DNA from: Caballeronia pedi
Lineage (GTDB): Bacteria > Pseudomonadota > Gammaproteobacteria > Burkholderiales > Burkholderiaceae
NCBI RefSeq assembly: GCF_001544915.2
Contig: NZ_FCOE02000001.1
Location: 62,001-126,000 of the forward strand
Reading direction: 5' to 3'
Length of the DNA stretch: 64,000 bases
The notes under the pieces were generated by a model. The model searched no databases, was not told the DNA's origin, and worked only from the letters and a program-made list of their open reading frames with translations. Below, piece by piece: positions 38,330-46,064 of the stretch. The translations under genes and the position numbers were made by a program. How positions within the stretch are numbered: position 1 is the stretch's first letter; every line of letters starts with the position of its first letter.

Positions 38330-39271
38330 TTACGCATAGTCGTGCAGCGCGGAGCGCATTTTCTTCATCGCGCTCGCTTCGATCTGGCGGATGCGTTCTG
38401 CCGATACGCCGAACTCGTCGGCCAGTTCATGCAGCGTCTTGCCGCCCGAGCCGTCGTCCTGCACGTCGAGCCAGCGCGCCTTGATGATGCGGCGGCTGCG
38501 CTCATCGAGCGATTCCAGCGCGTCGGCGAGGCCGTCGCTTTGCAGCTTGTCGAACTGGCGCGCGGCGATGACGTTCGTCGGCTCGTTGTGCGAGTCGGCG
38601 AGATAGGCGATCGGCGCGAACGCTTCCTCGCCGTCGTCGATCTGGCCTTCGAGCGCGATATCGCCGCCCGACAGGCGCGTTTCCATCTCCGCGACTTCCT
38701 CGCGCTTCACGTTCAACTCATTCGCGAGGCCGTCGATCTCATCCGGCGTGAACGCCGAATGGCTCGTCTTGTGGCTGCGCAGGTTGAAGAACAGTTTGCG
38801 CTGCGCCTTGGTTGTTGCGACCTTCACCATGCGCCAGTTGCGCAGGATGTACTCGTGGATCTCGGCCTTGATCCAGTGCATCGCGTACGACACGAGGCGC
38901 ACGTTTTGCTCCGGGTCGAAGCGCTTCACGGCCTTCATCAGACCGATGTTGCCTTCCTGGATCAGGTCCGCATGCGGCAGGCCGTAGCCAAGGTAGTTGC
39001 GGGCAATCGACACGACGAGGCGCAAGTGCGAAAGCACGAGCTGGCGCGCGGCGTTCAGGTTGCCCTGCTCGCGGAATTCGGTGGCGTACTGACGTTCCTC
39101 TGCTTGCGAAAGCATCGGAATGCGGTTCACTGCTTGTATGTAGGAATCGATGTTGCCGATCTGGCCGGTCAGCATCGACGACTGTGCGTACGTCAGCGCG
39201 CCTGCCGAAGATGCCTTGGCAGGTGCCGAGCTCAGAACATTCGGAAGGGTCATCGCATTGGTCACGCTCAT
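38330..39271 (-). CDS. rpoH: RNA polymerase heat-shock sigma factor (sigma-32)
   Basis: This 313-residue sigma factor drives chaperone and protease genes. Region 2 includes LSHLRLVVSIARNYLGYGLP, DLIQEGNIGLMKAVKRFDP and RLVSYAMHWIKAEIHEYILRNW. The RpoH box follows in TTKAQRKLFFNLR, and region 4 ends ELADEFGVSAERIRQIEASAMKKM. AAGGAG lies four bases before the ATG at 39271. The promoter is overlaid by a perfect CIRCE operator, so HrcA probably represses it at normal temperature. Confidence 0.97.
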   Translation of the reverse strand: MSVTNAMTLPNVLSSAPAKASSAGALTYAQSSMLTGQIGNIDSYIQAVNRIPMLSQAEERQYATEFREQGNLNAARQLVLSHLRLVVSIARNYLGYGLPHADLIQEGNIGLMKAVKRFDPEQNVRLVSYAMHWIKAEIHEYILRNWRMVKVATTKAQRKLFFNLRSHKTSHSAFTPDEIDGLANELNVKREEVAEMETRLSGGDIALEGQIDDGEEAFAPIAYLADSHNEPTNVIAARQFDKLQSDGLADALESLDERSRRIIKARWLDVQDDGSGGKTLHELADEFGVSAERIRQIEASAMKKMRSALHDYA

Positions 39272-39323
39272 TAGCTCCTTTTCAACAATTCACTCGCCGC
39301 TTAACGACGGCAAGTCAGACACG

Positions 39324-39353
39324 ATATTAGCACTCCGGTTCAGCGAGTGCTAA
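39324..39353 (-). promoter_or_regulatory. Candidate rpoH promoter overlapped by CIRCE
   Basis: On the minus strand, TTAGCA (39348-39353) and TAATAT (39324-39329) are 18 bases apart and about 55 bases before the rpoH start. Both hexamers lie in or touch the two CIRCE half-sites, so bound HrcA would block polymerase. Confidence 0.55.
39327..39353. promoter_or_regulatory. Perfect CIRCE operator (HrcA site) upstream of rpoH
   Basis: TTAGCACTC (39327-39335) and GAGTGCTAA (39345-39353) are separated by exactly nine bases. This is identical to the CIRCE consensus bound by the heat-shock repressor HrcA. It usually precedes groE or dnaK operons; here it precedes the sigma-32 gene. Confidence 0.93.
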
Positions 39354-39625
39354 GTGTTAGAGGGCAAGAGAGTGTGTGAGTTCCCACAAAAGCTATCGAA
39401 TTTGCAAGATCAATAGGACGGACTGTTGCAAAAAAATAGGGAAATTATACCGATGTACGCTTCGTTTTCGAATCGATTACCGCTTTTGTGCGGCGCGGCG
39501 AAAGAAAATTCAACAGAATAGGGCGTGTCGTTACGCTTTCTGCACATCTCGAAAAACGTCTCTAGAATTCGCCAGACAACGCGGTTAATGAAACACGCCC
39601 GTCATCCGAGGAAAATGGGGTGCTC

Positions 39626-40192
39626 ATGCATAAAAACAAGACTTCGTGGTTTCGTCCAATTTGCCGTCTTGCAGTCTGCGCCGCGTTCGGCCTCGCGTCG
39701 GCTGCGGCGCACGCGGACCGGTTCGGCGTTCAGGTTGCTGGCGGTGTGGCCAACCACGACATCAAGAAACTCGATCTCGGTGTCGCCTGGGACCCGGGCC
39801 TCACCTGGTGGGAAATCGGCGGATTCCACTTCACGCTCATCGGCGAAGGGCACGTCTCCTACTGGCATACGACCGAGGACAACGCCGTCCATCCGAGCAT
39901 CTGGGAAGTCGGCCTTACGCCGGTCGTGCGCTTCGTGAAGAGTTCGGGCTATTTCCGGCCGTTCATCGAGGCGGGCGTAGGCGTGCGGCTGCTTTCGCAT
40001 GCGCGCATCACGCAGGATTTCACCGTGTCGACAGCCTTCCAGTTTGCCGACATGGTCGGCGTCGGGATGATTTTCGGCGAGAAGCAGAGCTATCAGGCGG
40101 GCTTCCGATTCCAGCATCTGTCGAACGCAGGTATCAAAGAGCCGAATCCTGGTATAAATTTCAGCCAGCTATATCTGCAATACAACTTCTGA
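39626..40192 (+). CDS. pagL: Lipid A 3-O-deacylase
   Basis: This 188-residue outer-membrane beta-barrel enzyme removes the 3-position acyl chain of lipid A, which softens innate immune recognition and alters envelope stability. It has a signal peptide (about 1-31, ending AAAHAD), amphipathic strands and a terminal Phe, as outer-membrane proteins do. The catalytic His164 and Ser166 lie in FRFQHLSNAGI, with Glu172 shortly after, the PagL triad. The ATG at 39626 is preferred over one two codons earlier. It is monocistronic or followed by the small NTF2-like gene 45 bases later. Confidence 0.88.
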   Translation: MHKNKTSWFRPICRLAVCAAFGLASAAAHADRFGVQVAGGVANHDIKKLDLGVAWDPGLTWWEIGGFHFTLIGEGHVSYWHTTEDNAVHPSIWEVGLTPVVRFVKSSGYFRPFIEAGVGVRLLSHARITQDFTVSTAFQFADMVGVGMIFGEKQSYQAGFRFQHLSNAGIKEPNPGINFSQLYLQYNF

Positions 40193-40237
40193 CGGGGCGC
40201 CGGCGTATCGGTTCCTCGACACAAGGGGAATGGACAG

Positions 40238-40621
40238 ATGCCGGCAAAAACCATTGAGGCGATTCGCGCCCTCGAGCGTGACCGTTTCCGTGCGATGGTC
40301 GAGAGCGACGGCCCCGCGCTGGATGCGTTGCTGGCTGAAAACGTCAGCTACGTCCACACGAACGGCAAGCGGGAGACCAAGCGCCAGTTCATCGACGCCA
40401 TCACCGCTGGCCGCCGCCGCTATCGCCAGATCGAGATTCAGTCGCAGGACGTGCTGCCCGCGGGGCGCGATACGTGTCTCGTGTCCGGGCGCGCGCTGAT
40501 CGAGATGGAATCGAAGAACGGCGCGCTGCTTTTTCCGATTGCCTATACGGCCGTGCACGTCCAAACCGAAGGGCAGTGGCAGTTGCTCGCCCTGCAGGCG
40601 ACGCGCGTCGCGCTGGAATAG
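40238..40621 (+). CDS. SnoaL/NTF2-like domain protein (DUF4440)
   Basis: This 127-residue protein has the NTF2-like fold of the DUF4440 and SnoaL groups. It has an N-terminal helix (IRALERDRFRAMVESD), then LLAENVSYVHTNGKRETKRQFIDAI and C-terminal strands ending EGQWQLLALQATRVA. These domains bind small hydrophobic molecules or act as isomerases; nothing here fixes the ligand. It lies between pagL and the convergent leuA gene and may be co-transcribed with pagL. Confidence 0.75.
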   Translation: MPAKTIEAIRALERDRFRAMVESDGPALDALLAENVSYVHTNGKRETKRQFIDAITAGRRRYRQIEIQSQDVLPAGRDTCLVSGRALIEMESKNGALLFPIAYTAVHVQTEGQWQLLALQATRVALE

Positions 40622-40649
40622 CGCAGCGCGCGCCGCCTTGCGCTGAGGC

Positions 40650-42305
40650 TTACACCGCCTCCATCGCCTCGTCCTGCCGATCCTCCTGCACGACGCGCTT
40701 CGAACGGTTCACCGTGCTCACGACCGCATCGGCGACCGCGAGCGCCGGATTTGCATGCACCGCGACGCCGAAGCGCGTCTGGCCGTCGCCGACTCGGCAG
40801 CCGACGAACGCGGCCGTGTCGCCGCTCGCCGTGACGGCGGTTTCGAACCAGTTCACGCTCGCGTCCACGCCGAGCGCTGCCGCGACCGTCTGCGCCCAGG
40901 CATCGCCGCTCGGCGCGCTTGCCGCTGGCGCGATCACGATGCGCTTTCCGAACACCGACAGGGTCGAAGCGTCGATACGCGAAACCGGCCCGCCCGCGTC
41001 GAAATATTCGCGCTTGAAGAGGTTGCAGATCGCTTCGCCGCTGATTTCCGCGCCGGATGTGTCCGTGACGGTCTGCACAGCGTGGCTGAATTCGATCTGC
41101 ACGCGGCGCGGCGGCGTGAAACCGAGCCCGCGCTCGAGCAGATAGGTGGAGCCGCCCTTGCCGGACTGGCTGTTCACGCGGATCACGGCATCGTAGCTGC
41201 GGCCGAGATCGGCCGGATCGATCGGCAGATACGGCACTTCCCACACCGTGCCCGGCACGCGCTGCGCGAAGCCTTTGCGGATCGCGTCCTGATGCGAACC
41301 CGAAAACGCGGTGAAGACGAGATCGCCGGCGTAAGGATGGCGCGGATGCACCGGAATCTGATTGCAGCGCTCGACGACGCGGCGCACGGCGTCGATATCG
41401 GAGAAATCGAGCTCGGGATCGATGCCTTGCGTGTAGAGATTCATGGCGAGCGTGACGAGATCGACGTTGCCGGTGCGCTCGCCGTTGCCGAACAGACACC
41501 CTTCGATGCGGTCCGCGCCCGCGAGCAGCGCCATTTCCGCCGCCGCGACCGCCGTGCCGCGATCGTTATGCGGATGCACCGACAGCACGATGCTGTCGCG
41601 ATAACCCATGTTGCGGTCCATCCATTCGATCTGGTCGGCGAAGACGTTCGGCATCGCGGCTTCGACGGTCGCGGGCAGATTCACGATCATTTTGTGATCG
41701 GGCGTCGGACGCCAGGTTTGCGCGACCGCGTCGCACACTTCGCGGGCGAACGAAAGCTCGGTCATGCTGAAGGTTTCGGGCGAGTACTGATAGATCCAGT
41801 GCGTGTCCGGCCGCGCCGCCGCGCATTCCCTGATGAGGCGCGTGCCTTCGACCGCAAGCGCCTTCACTTCGTCCTTCGACTGGTTGAACACGATCTTGCG
41901 AAACGACGGCGCGATCGCGTTATACAGGTGCACGATCACCTTGCTCGCGCCCTCGACCGCTTCGAAGGTGCGCTCGATCAGTTCGCGGCGCGACTGCACG
42001 AGCACTTCGATGGTCACGTCGTCCGGGATGCGCTTTTCGTCGATCAGTTTGCGCACGAAATCGAAATCGGTCTGCGATGCCGAGGGGAATCCCACCTCGA
42101 TTTCCTTGAACCCGATCTTCACCAGCATCTCGAAGAATTCGAGCTTCGCGGCGATGCTCATCGGCTCGATGAGCGACTGGTTGCCGTCGCGCAGATCGGT
42201 GCTCATCCAGATGGGCGCCTTTTCGATCGTGCGGTTCGGCCAGCGGCGGCCATTCAGACGGACTTGCGGAAACGGGCGGTATTTCTCGGCGGGGTTCGGC
42301 ATCAT
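40650..42305 (-). CDS. leuA: 2-isopropylmalate synthase (form II)
   Basis: This 551-residue enzyme condenses 2-ketoisovalerate with acetyl-CoA to begin leucine synthesis. The catalytic domain has [15 protein letters not shown] near the N-terminus and the [20 protein letters not shown] metal motif. The C-terminal region (from about 420) is the leucine-binding regulatory domain. It is the longer form II type seen in Actinobacteria, fungi and Burkholderia, not the E. coli form I. It stands apart from leuBCD. About 300 bases upstream is a short leader peptide rich in CUA codons, which suggests control by leucine supply. Confidence 0.95.
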   Translation of the reverse strand: MMPNPAEKYRPFPQVRLNGRRWPNRTIEKAPIWMSTDLRDGNQSLIEPMSIAAKLEFFEMLVKIGFKEIEVGFPSASQTDFDFVRKLIDEKRIPDDVTIEVLVQSRRELIERTFEAVEGASKVIVHLYNAIAPSFRKIVFNQSKDEVKALAVEGTRLIRECAAARPDTHWIYQYSPETFSMTELSFAREVCDAVAQTWRPTPDHKMIVNLPATVEAAMPNVFADQIEWMDRNMGYRDSIVLSVHPHNDRGTAVAAAEMALLAGADRIEGCLFGNGERTGNVDLVTLAMNLYTQGIDPELDFSDIDAVRRVVERCNQIPVHPRHPYAGDLVFTAFSGSHQDAIRKGFAQRVPGTVWEVPYLPIDPADLGRSYDAVIRVNSQSGKGGSTYLLERGLGFTPPRRVQIEFSHAVQTVTDTSGAEISGEAICNLFKREYFDAGGPVSRIDASTLSVFGKRIVIAPAASAPSGDAWAQTVAAALGVDASVNWFETAVTASGDTAAFVGCRVGDGQTRFGVAVHANPALAVADAVVSTVNRSKRVVQEDRQDEAMEAV

Positions 42306-42609
42306 GATCGTCGATCTCTCTTCGGACAGTTTGCGTAGCGCCTGCGAGAGAGGCCGTGTCCGGCGGCTGGCCGGGCGTGACGGAATGCACGTAAGACGAA
42401 GCCGCGCGCGCGTGTCCCGGGATCACCAGCGATGGTGACGCCTGTGACCAACGTGAACGTGCGCGAAGCAGCGTGCATTTGACCCTCGCGTTTCCGTATC
42501 GCGGGATGCGCGAACGAAAAGCTGACGACTACAGTGGTAAGAAAAGGAACTACAGGAGACTGCTGGCAGGACCACGCGCCTTGCGACGCGCGGCGCTACG
42601 TCTGGCGAG
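42306..42609. other. leuA leader region downstream of the leader peptide
   Basis: This is about 300 bases of untranslated leader between the leader-peptide stop and leuA. It contains the 3' arm of the leader hairpin (42594-42603) and a pyrimidine tract on the transcript (near 42536-42550). A hairpin closer to leuA has GTCACCA/TGGTGAT-type arms (about 42422-42440). No hairpin followed at once by a clean T run was found, so a classical terminator is not obvious. Short open frames here show no convincing ribosome site. Confidence 0.5.
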
Positions 42610-42649
42610 TTACGCTAGACGTAGCGATAGGGGCCGCGCTAGGCGGCCC
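42594..42649 (-). promoter_or_regulatory. Tandem hairpins overlapping the leader peptide Leu codons
   Basis: Two adjacent perfect inverted repeats lie here. GGGCCGC/GCGGCCC pairs 42631-42637 with 42643-42649, and CGCTACGTCT/AGACGTAGCG pairs 42594-42603 with 42617-42626. They cover all four CUA codons of the leader peptide, so a translating or stalled ribosome would open or hold them. This fits an attenuation-type switch for leuA. Confidence 0.65.
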
Positions 42650-42687
42650 GAAATAATTCGGAGGGAGGGGAACTGGGTGAAGCTCAT
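42610..42687 (-). CDS. Putative leucine leader peptide of leuA
   Basis: This is a 25-codon frame (ATG at 42687, TAA at 42610-42612), reading MSFTQFPSLRI then ISGRLARPLSLRLA. Five of 25 residues are leucine. Four of these are CTA codons packed into the last ten codons, although CTA is the rarest leucine codon in such high-GC genomes. It lies upstream of leuA on the same strand and overlaps two strong hairpins. This is the usual make-up of an amino-acid attenuator leader, in which scarce charged tRNA-Leu stalls the ribosome. The ribosome site is weak, and the proposed promoter would start transcription within a few bases of the ATG. It was not among the long open frames and was found by reading the gap. 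Confidence 0.7.
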   Translation of the reverse strand: MSFTQFPSLRIISGRLARPLSLRLA

Positions 42688-42696
42688 GCGCTCGAC

Positions 42697-42724
42697 TTTA
42701 AACCAGCGTTGAATACCGTGTCAA
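42697..42724 (-). promoter_or_regulatory. Candidate promoter of the leuA leader transcript
   Basis: A perfect TTGACA (42719-42724, minus strand) overlaps the ybiB stop codon. TTTAAA (42697-42702) follows after 16 bases. Transcription would begin close to 42690, only a few bases before the leader-peptide ATG. Confidence 0.6.
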
Positions 42725-43722
42725 ATGGGGTTTGTCGGGTTTGTCTGATCAGGGACGGGTTTGCGCGCCACCTTGGCGATCACTTCGACCTGACGCGCGA
42801 CCGCGGGCGGCACCGGCACGTCGCCGCGCAACACGCATTCGATCCAGCGCGCGGTGGTCGCCGCATCGAGCGTTTCGGGTAGATCGACCTGCGGCGCGTG
42901 CGGCTGCGAGTGCTCCGGCGCGATCAGCGTCTCCATGCGGCCGTCGTGGAACCAGTCGACCTGCACCTGGCGGCGCGTATCGGCGACGGCCTCGCCTTCC
43001 GTGCCGCGCGCGAGCAGCGCGCCGCCCGCTGCCGCGTCCGGATGCTCCGTGAACAGCGCAGTGAGGCTCTCGCGATATTCCGGATGCGTATAGTTGACGA
43101 GCCGCAGGCCCGGCTCCGCGAACGGCTGGAGGATTTTCACCAGCGTGTGCGTGGAATTGCGCACGCCCATGCGGCGCCTGAGCGCGAGCAGCCGCGCGAG
43201 CTTCGGCGCGAGCACCGTGGTCGGCGCGAAGGCGAGGCGGCGCGAGGCGAGACTATCCTCGATTTCATCGTGCGAAGCCGCGTGCGCGATACCCAGTTCC
43301 GCGAAAATCTCGGCGCTCGTGACGCGGCCCGGATCGTCGGTGACGCCATGCACCAGCACCGGCACGCCCTCGCGCGCGAGCAGATGCGATAGCAGCGGCA
43401 CGAGGTTGGGCGTCTTGCGTGCGCCGTTGTAGCTCGGAATCGACACGGGCCGGGCGTGTTCGCGCCCGTCCTGAACATGCAGCGGTTCGAACGAGCGATG
43501 CGCGGCGGACAGCATCGCGGCGAGTTCCGCAGCGGTTTCGCCCTTCACGCGGTAGGCGAGCAGCACCGCGCCGAGTTCGAGTTCGGGGACGCGGTCCTCG
43601 AGCATCGCTTCGTAGAGTGCGTAGGTGTCGTCGTGCGAAAGTGCGCGCGCGCCGTTCGGCCCGCGGCCGATTTCCTTGATGTAGCGTGCGCAGGCGAAAG
43701 GTAGGGAAGCGGAGTCGGTCAT
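42721..43722 (-). CDS. ybiB: YbiB-like glycosyltransferase-fold DNA-binding protein
   Basis: This 333-residue protein is related to anthranilate phosphoribosyltransferase (TrpD). It has the N-terminal helical domain (FACARYIKEIGRGPNGARALSHDD) and the alpha/beta domain with VSIPSYNGARKTPNLVPLLSHLL. The E. coli homologue YbiB binds nucleic acid and belongs to the SOS regulon rather than tryptophan synthesis. The ATG at 43722 gives the usual length; an ATG at 43758 is an alternative, and neither has a good ribosome site. Its stop overlaps the -35 of the proposed leuA promoter. Confidence 0.82.
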   Translation of the reverse strand: MTDSASLPFACARYIKEIGRGPNGARALSHDDTYALYEAMLEDRVPELELGAVLLAYRVKGETAAELAAMLSAAHRSFEPLHVQDGREHARPVSIPSYNGARKTPNLVPLLSHLLAREGVPVLVHGVTDDPGRVTSAEIFAELGIAHAASHDEIEDSLASRRLAFAPTTVLAPKLARLLALRRRMGVRNSTHTLVKILQPFAEPGLRLVNYTHPEYRESLTALFTEHPDAAAGGALLARGTEGEAVADTRRQVQVDWFHDGRMETLIAPEHSQPHAPQVDLPETLDAATTARWIECVLRGDVPVPPAVARQVEVIAKVARKPVPDQTNPTNPI

Positions 43723-44045
43723 GGAGAGAGGCGCGGATCGGGCGCTCAATTTCATCATCCGAGCGATGCCGCCGCGCTTTTTAAGGTGCAGGAAGCTTAT
43801 TGAGTACCGCATTTGACGGGCGCTGGCAAGGTACGCCAGTCGAACGTTTCGCGCGCAGGACGATGAAATCGAAGCGTCGCCCGATCCGGCGAAGGCTTGC
43901 CGAAAGCTCGCAAAGCCGCGCCCGCCAAGCCTCACGGGCTTCGCCACGATCTTCGCGCGCACGTTAAACTTCCCTTTCTCGCTGGCCGCAAGGGCCAGCG
44001 CATTCGTCCATGAATCTGCAAATCAAACAGCAACTGGAGAGCGGG
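43723..44045. other. Divergent gap between ybiB and the hydrolase gene
   Basis: These 323 bases hold the upstream regions of two divergent genes. A TTGACG (about 43814-43819) has no good -10 at the right distance. A perfect hairpin, CGCTGGCC-GCAAG-GGCCAGCG (43980-44000), lies before the plus-strand gene and has no T run. An ATG at 44010 is in frame with the hydrolase but lacks a ribosome site. Confidence 0.45.
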
Positions 44046-44744
44046 ATGACCTACGTGTTTCCTCCGGCGCCGGCAGCAGCGGTGCCCGTCGATGGTTCGA
44101 ATGAGCAGTTTCCGGTACGGCGCATCTACTGCGTCGGCCGCAACTACGAAGCCCACGCGCGCGAAATGGGCCACGATCCGGACCGCGAGCCGCCGTTCTT
44201 CTTCAGCAAGCCCGCCGATGCAGTGCTCTACGTCGCGCCCGGCGCAACGGGAGAATTCCCGTATCCGTCGCAGACGAAGAACCTGCACTTCGAGATGGAA
44301 CTGGTCGCCGCGATCGGCAAGCAGGGCAAGGACATCTCCGCCGATCAAGCGCTCGACTACGTCTACGGCTACGCGCTCGGCCTCGACATGACGCGCCGCG
44401 ATCTGCAAGCCGAAGCGAAGAAGCTCGGCCGTCCGTGGGACACCGCGAAAGGCTTCGACCGTTCCGCGCCGATCGGCCCGATCCATCCCGTTTCGAAGGT
44501 CGGGCATCTGGAAAAGAGCGCGATCTGGCTGACGGTCAACGGCGAGCAAAAGCAGCGCTCGGACATCTCGCAACTGATCTGGTCGGTGGGCGAGACGGTC
44601 GCGTATCTGTCGACGCTCTTCGAGCTGTTTCCCGGCGATCTCATCTTCACCGGCACGCCGGAAGGCGTCGGCGCCGTCGTGAAGGGCGATCTGCTCGAGG
44701 GCGGCGTCGATGGCATCGGCGAATTCTCCGTGCGCGTCGTCTGA
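44046..44744 (+). CDS. Fumarylacetoacetate hydrolase family protein, probable fumarylpyruvate hydrolase
   Basis: This 232-residue enzyme of the FAH superfamily has RIYCVGRNYEAHAREMGHDP at the start. The metal-binding LHFEMELVAAIGK and the closing FPGDLIFTGTPEGVGAV are typical. Length and sequence fit the short fumarylpyruvate hydrolases of the gentisate pathway better than the long tyrosine-pathway FAH. The ATG at 44046 follows GGAGAGCGGG. It is directly followed by a maleylpyruvate/maleylacetoacetate isomerase, so together they would turn maleylpyruvate into pyruvate and fumarate. No ring-cleaving dioxygenase is present here. Confidence 0.87.
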   Translation: MTYVFPPAPAAAVPVDGSNEQFPVRRIYCVGRNYEAHAREMGHDPDREPPFFFSKPADAVLYVAPGATGEFPYPSQTKNLHFEMELVAAIGKQGKDISADQALDYVYGYALGLDMTRRDLQAEAKKLGRPWDTAKGFDRSAPIGPIHPVSKVGHLEKSAIWLTVNGEQKQRSDISQLIWSVGETVAYLSTLFELFPGDLIFTGTPEGVGAVVKGDLLEGGVDGIGEFSVRVV

Positions 44745-44748
44745 GTGC

Positions 44749-45399
44749 ATGAACATGAAGCTCTATAGCTATTTCCGCAGCTCGGCGGCGTATCGCGTGC
44801 GCATCGCGCTGAATCTGAAGGGCCTCGACTACGAGTACGAGGCGGTTCATCTGCTGGGCGACGGCGGCCAGCAACTGAAGCCCGAGTACCGCGCGGTGAA
44901 TCCGGACGGCATCGTGCCCGCGCTGGTCGATGACGGCGACATACTCACGCAGTCGCTCGCGATCATCGAGTATCTGGAGGAGACGCATCCCGAGCCGCCG
45001 CTCTTGCCGAAGCGTCCGTCAGATCGCGCGTTCGTGCGCTCGGTCGCGATGCAGGTCGCGTGCGAAATCCATCCGCTCGACAATCTGCGCGTGCTCAAGT
45101 ACCTGAAGCATCAGGTCAAGGTGCCGGATGAAGCCAAGGACGCGTGGTACCGGCATTGGGTCGAGACCGGCTTTGCGTCGCTCGAAAAGCGCCTCGCCGC
45201 CGATCCGCGCGTCGGTGCGCTGACCTTCGGCGATACGCCGACCGTCGCCGATCTGTGCATCGTGCCGCAGGTTTTCAACGCGCGGCGCTTCGGCATCGAC
45301 GTGAGCCCCTATCCGACGCTCGCGCGCATCGCCGATCACGCCTGCACGCTCGACGCGTTCGCACGGGCCGCTCCGGCGCAACAGCCGGACGCCGAATGA
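44749..45399 (+). CDS. maiA: Maleylacetoacetate/maleylpyruvate isomerase (zeta-class GST)
   Basis: This 216-residue zeta glutathione S-transferase isomerises the cis double bond of maleylpyruvate or maleylacetoacetate with glutathione as cofactor. The signature SYFRSSAAYRVRIALNLKG lies at residues about 6-24 and contains the catalytic Ser pair. EYRAVNPDGIVPALV and ILTQSLAIIEYLEE form the glutathione site. It starts five bases after the hydrolase and its stop overlaps the start of the LysE gene (ATGA). An ATG at 44755 is an alternative. Confidence 0.9.
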   Translation: MNMKLYSYFRSSAAYRVRIALNLKGLDYEYEAVHLLGDGGQQLKPEYRAVNPDGIVPALVDDGDILTQSLAIIEYLEETHPEPPLLPKRPSDRAFVRSVAMQVACEIHPLDNLRVLKYLKHQVKVPDEAKDAWYRHWVETGFASLEKRLAADPRVGALTFGDTPTVADLCIVPQVFNARRFGIDVSPYPTLARIADHACTLDAFARAAPAQQPDAE

Positions 45400-46028
45400 C
45401 GGCAGCGGTTTCTGCCGGAGCGCTGTCGAGTTATTTGTCGGGTGCCGGGCTGGGCGCGAGCCTGATCGTCGCGATCGGCGCGCAGAACGCGTTCGTGTTG
45501 CGGCAGGGGTTGAAGCGCAGTCACGTGGGCGTGGTCGTGTCGATCTGCGCCCTCATCGACGTGCTGTTGATCGCGCTGGGCGTCGGCGGAATGGGCGCGC
45601 TCATCGCGCGTGCGCCCGTTCTGCTCGACGTGATTCGCTGGGCGGGCGCGATCTTCGTGTTTCTGTACGGATTGCGCGCGTTTCTCGCGGCATGGCGCGG
45701 GCCGGGACATCTGAACGCGTCGGACGGCGATTCGCAGACGGCGATCGGCGCGGCGTCCACGGTTCTCGCGCTGTCGCTGCTCAATCCGCACGTCTATCTC
45801 GATACCGTGGTGCTGCTCGGCGGCATCGGCGCGCAACGCGGCTGGCCGGCAAACGCGTGGTTCGCGGCGGGCGCGATGTGCGCGTCGGTCGCCTGGTTCA
45901 CCACGCTCGGCTACGGCGCGCGCCTCCTGGAACCGTGGTTCGAGAAGGACGTGTCGTGGCGCGTGCTCGATGTGATCGTCGGCTGCGTGATGTGGTGGAT
46001 CGCGGCGTCGCTGATACTCGCGCGATGA
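45396..46028 (+). CDS. LysE/ArgO family amino acid exporter
   Basis: This 210-residue inner-membrane exporter has about six helices. It has the family motif LIVAIGAQNAFVLRQGLKRSH and the mid-protein LLNPHVYLDTVVLLGGIGAQ, the mark of the basic amino acid branch (LysE, ArgO). Arginine or lysine is the likely cargo. Its start overlaps the maiA stop, an odd partnership given the unrelated roles. A bidirectional terminator follows directly. Confidence 0.9.
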   Translation: MTAAVSAGALSSYLSGAGLGASLIVAIGAQNAFVLRQGLKRSHVGVVVSICALIDVLLIALGVGGMGALIARAPVLLDVIRWAGAIFVFLYGLRAFLAAWRGPGHLNASDGDSQTAIGAASTVLALSLLNPHVYLDTVVLLGGIGAQRGWPANAWFAAGAMCASVAWFTTLGYGARLLEPWFEKDVSWRVLDVIVGCVMWWIAASLILAR

Positions 46029-46059
46029 AAAAAAAGGGCGTCCACGCGGACGCCCTTTT
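46026..46059. terminator. Bidirectional terminator between the LysE gene and ftsY
   Basis: The stem AAAAGGGCGTCC/GGACGCCCTTTT (46032-46043 with 46048-46059) has a four-base loop ACGC. A long A run on the left acts as the T run for ftsY on the minus strand. The LysE stop codon touches it. Confidence 0.9.
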
Positions 46060-46064
46060 CAGGT

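Larger units (their letters stand above)
39272..39625. other. Divergent regulatory region between rpoH and pagL
   Basis: This 354-base gap carries the rpoH leader, its promoter and the CIRCE operator on the left. To the right is an AT-rich stretch (about 39415-39520) with TTGCAA (39426-39431) and TTATAC (39445-39450), a poorly spaced candidate promoter toward pagL. GAGGAAAATGGGG precedes the pagL start. No protein-coding frame looks real. Confidence 0.5.

Noticed and set aside
42422..42440. Hairpin close to leuA as the attenuator terminator
   Set aside because: The stem is short and no T run follows on the minus strand, so it was not called as a terminator.
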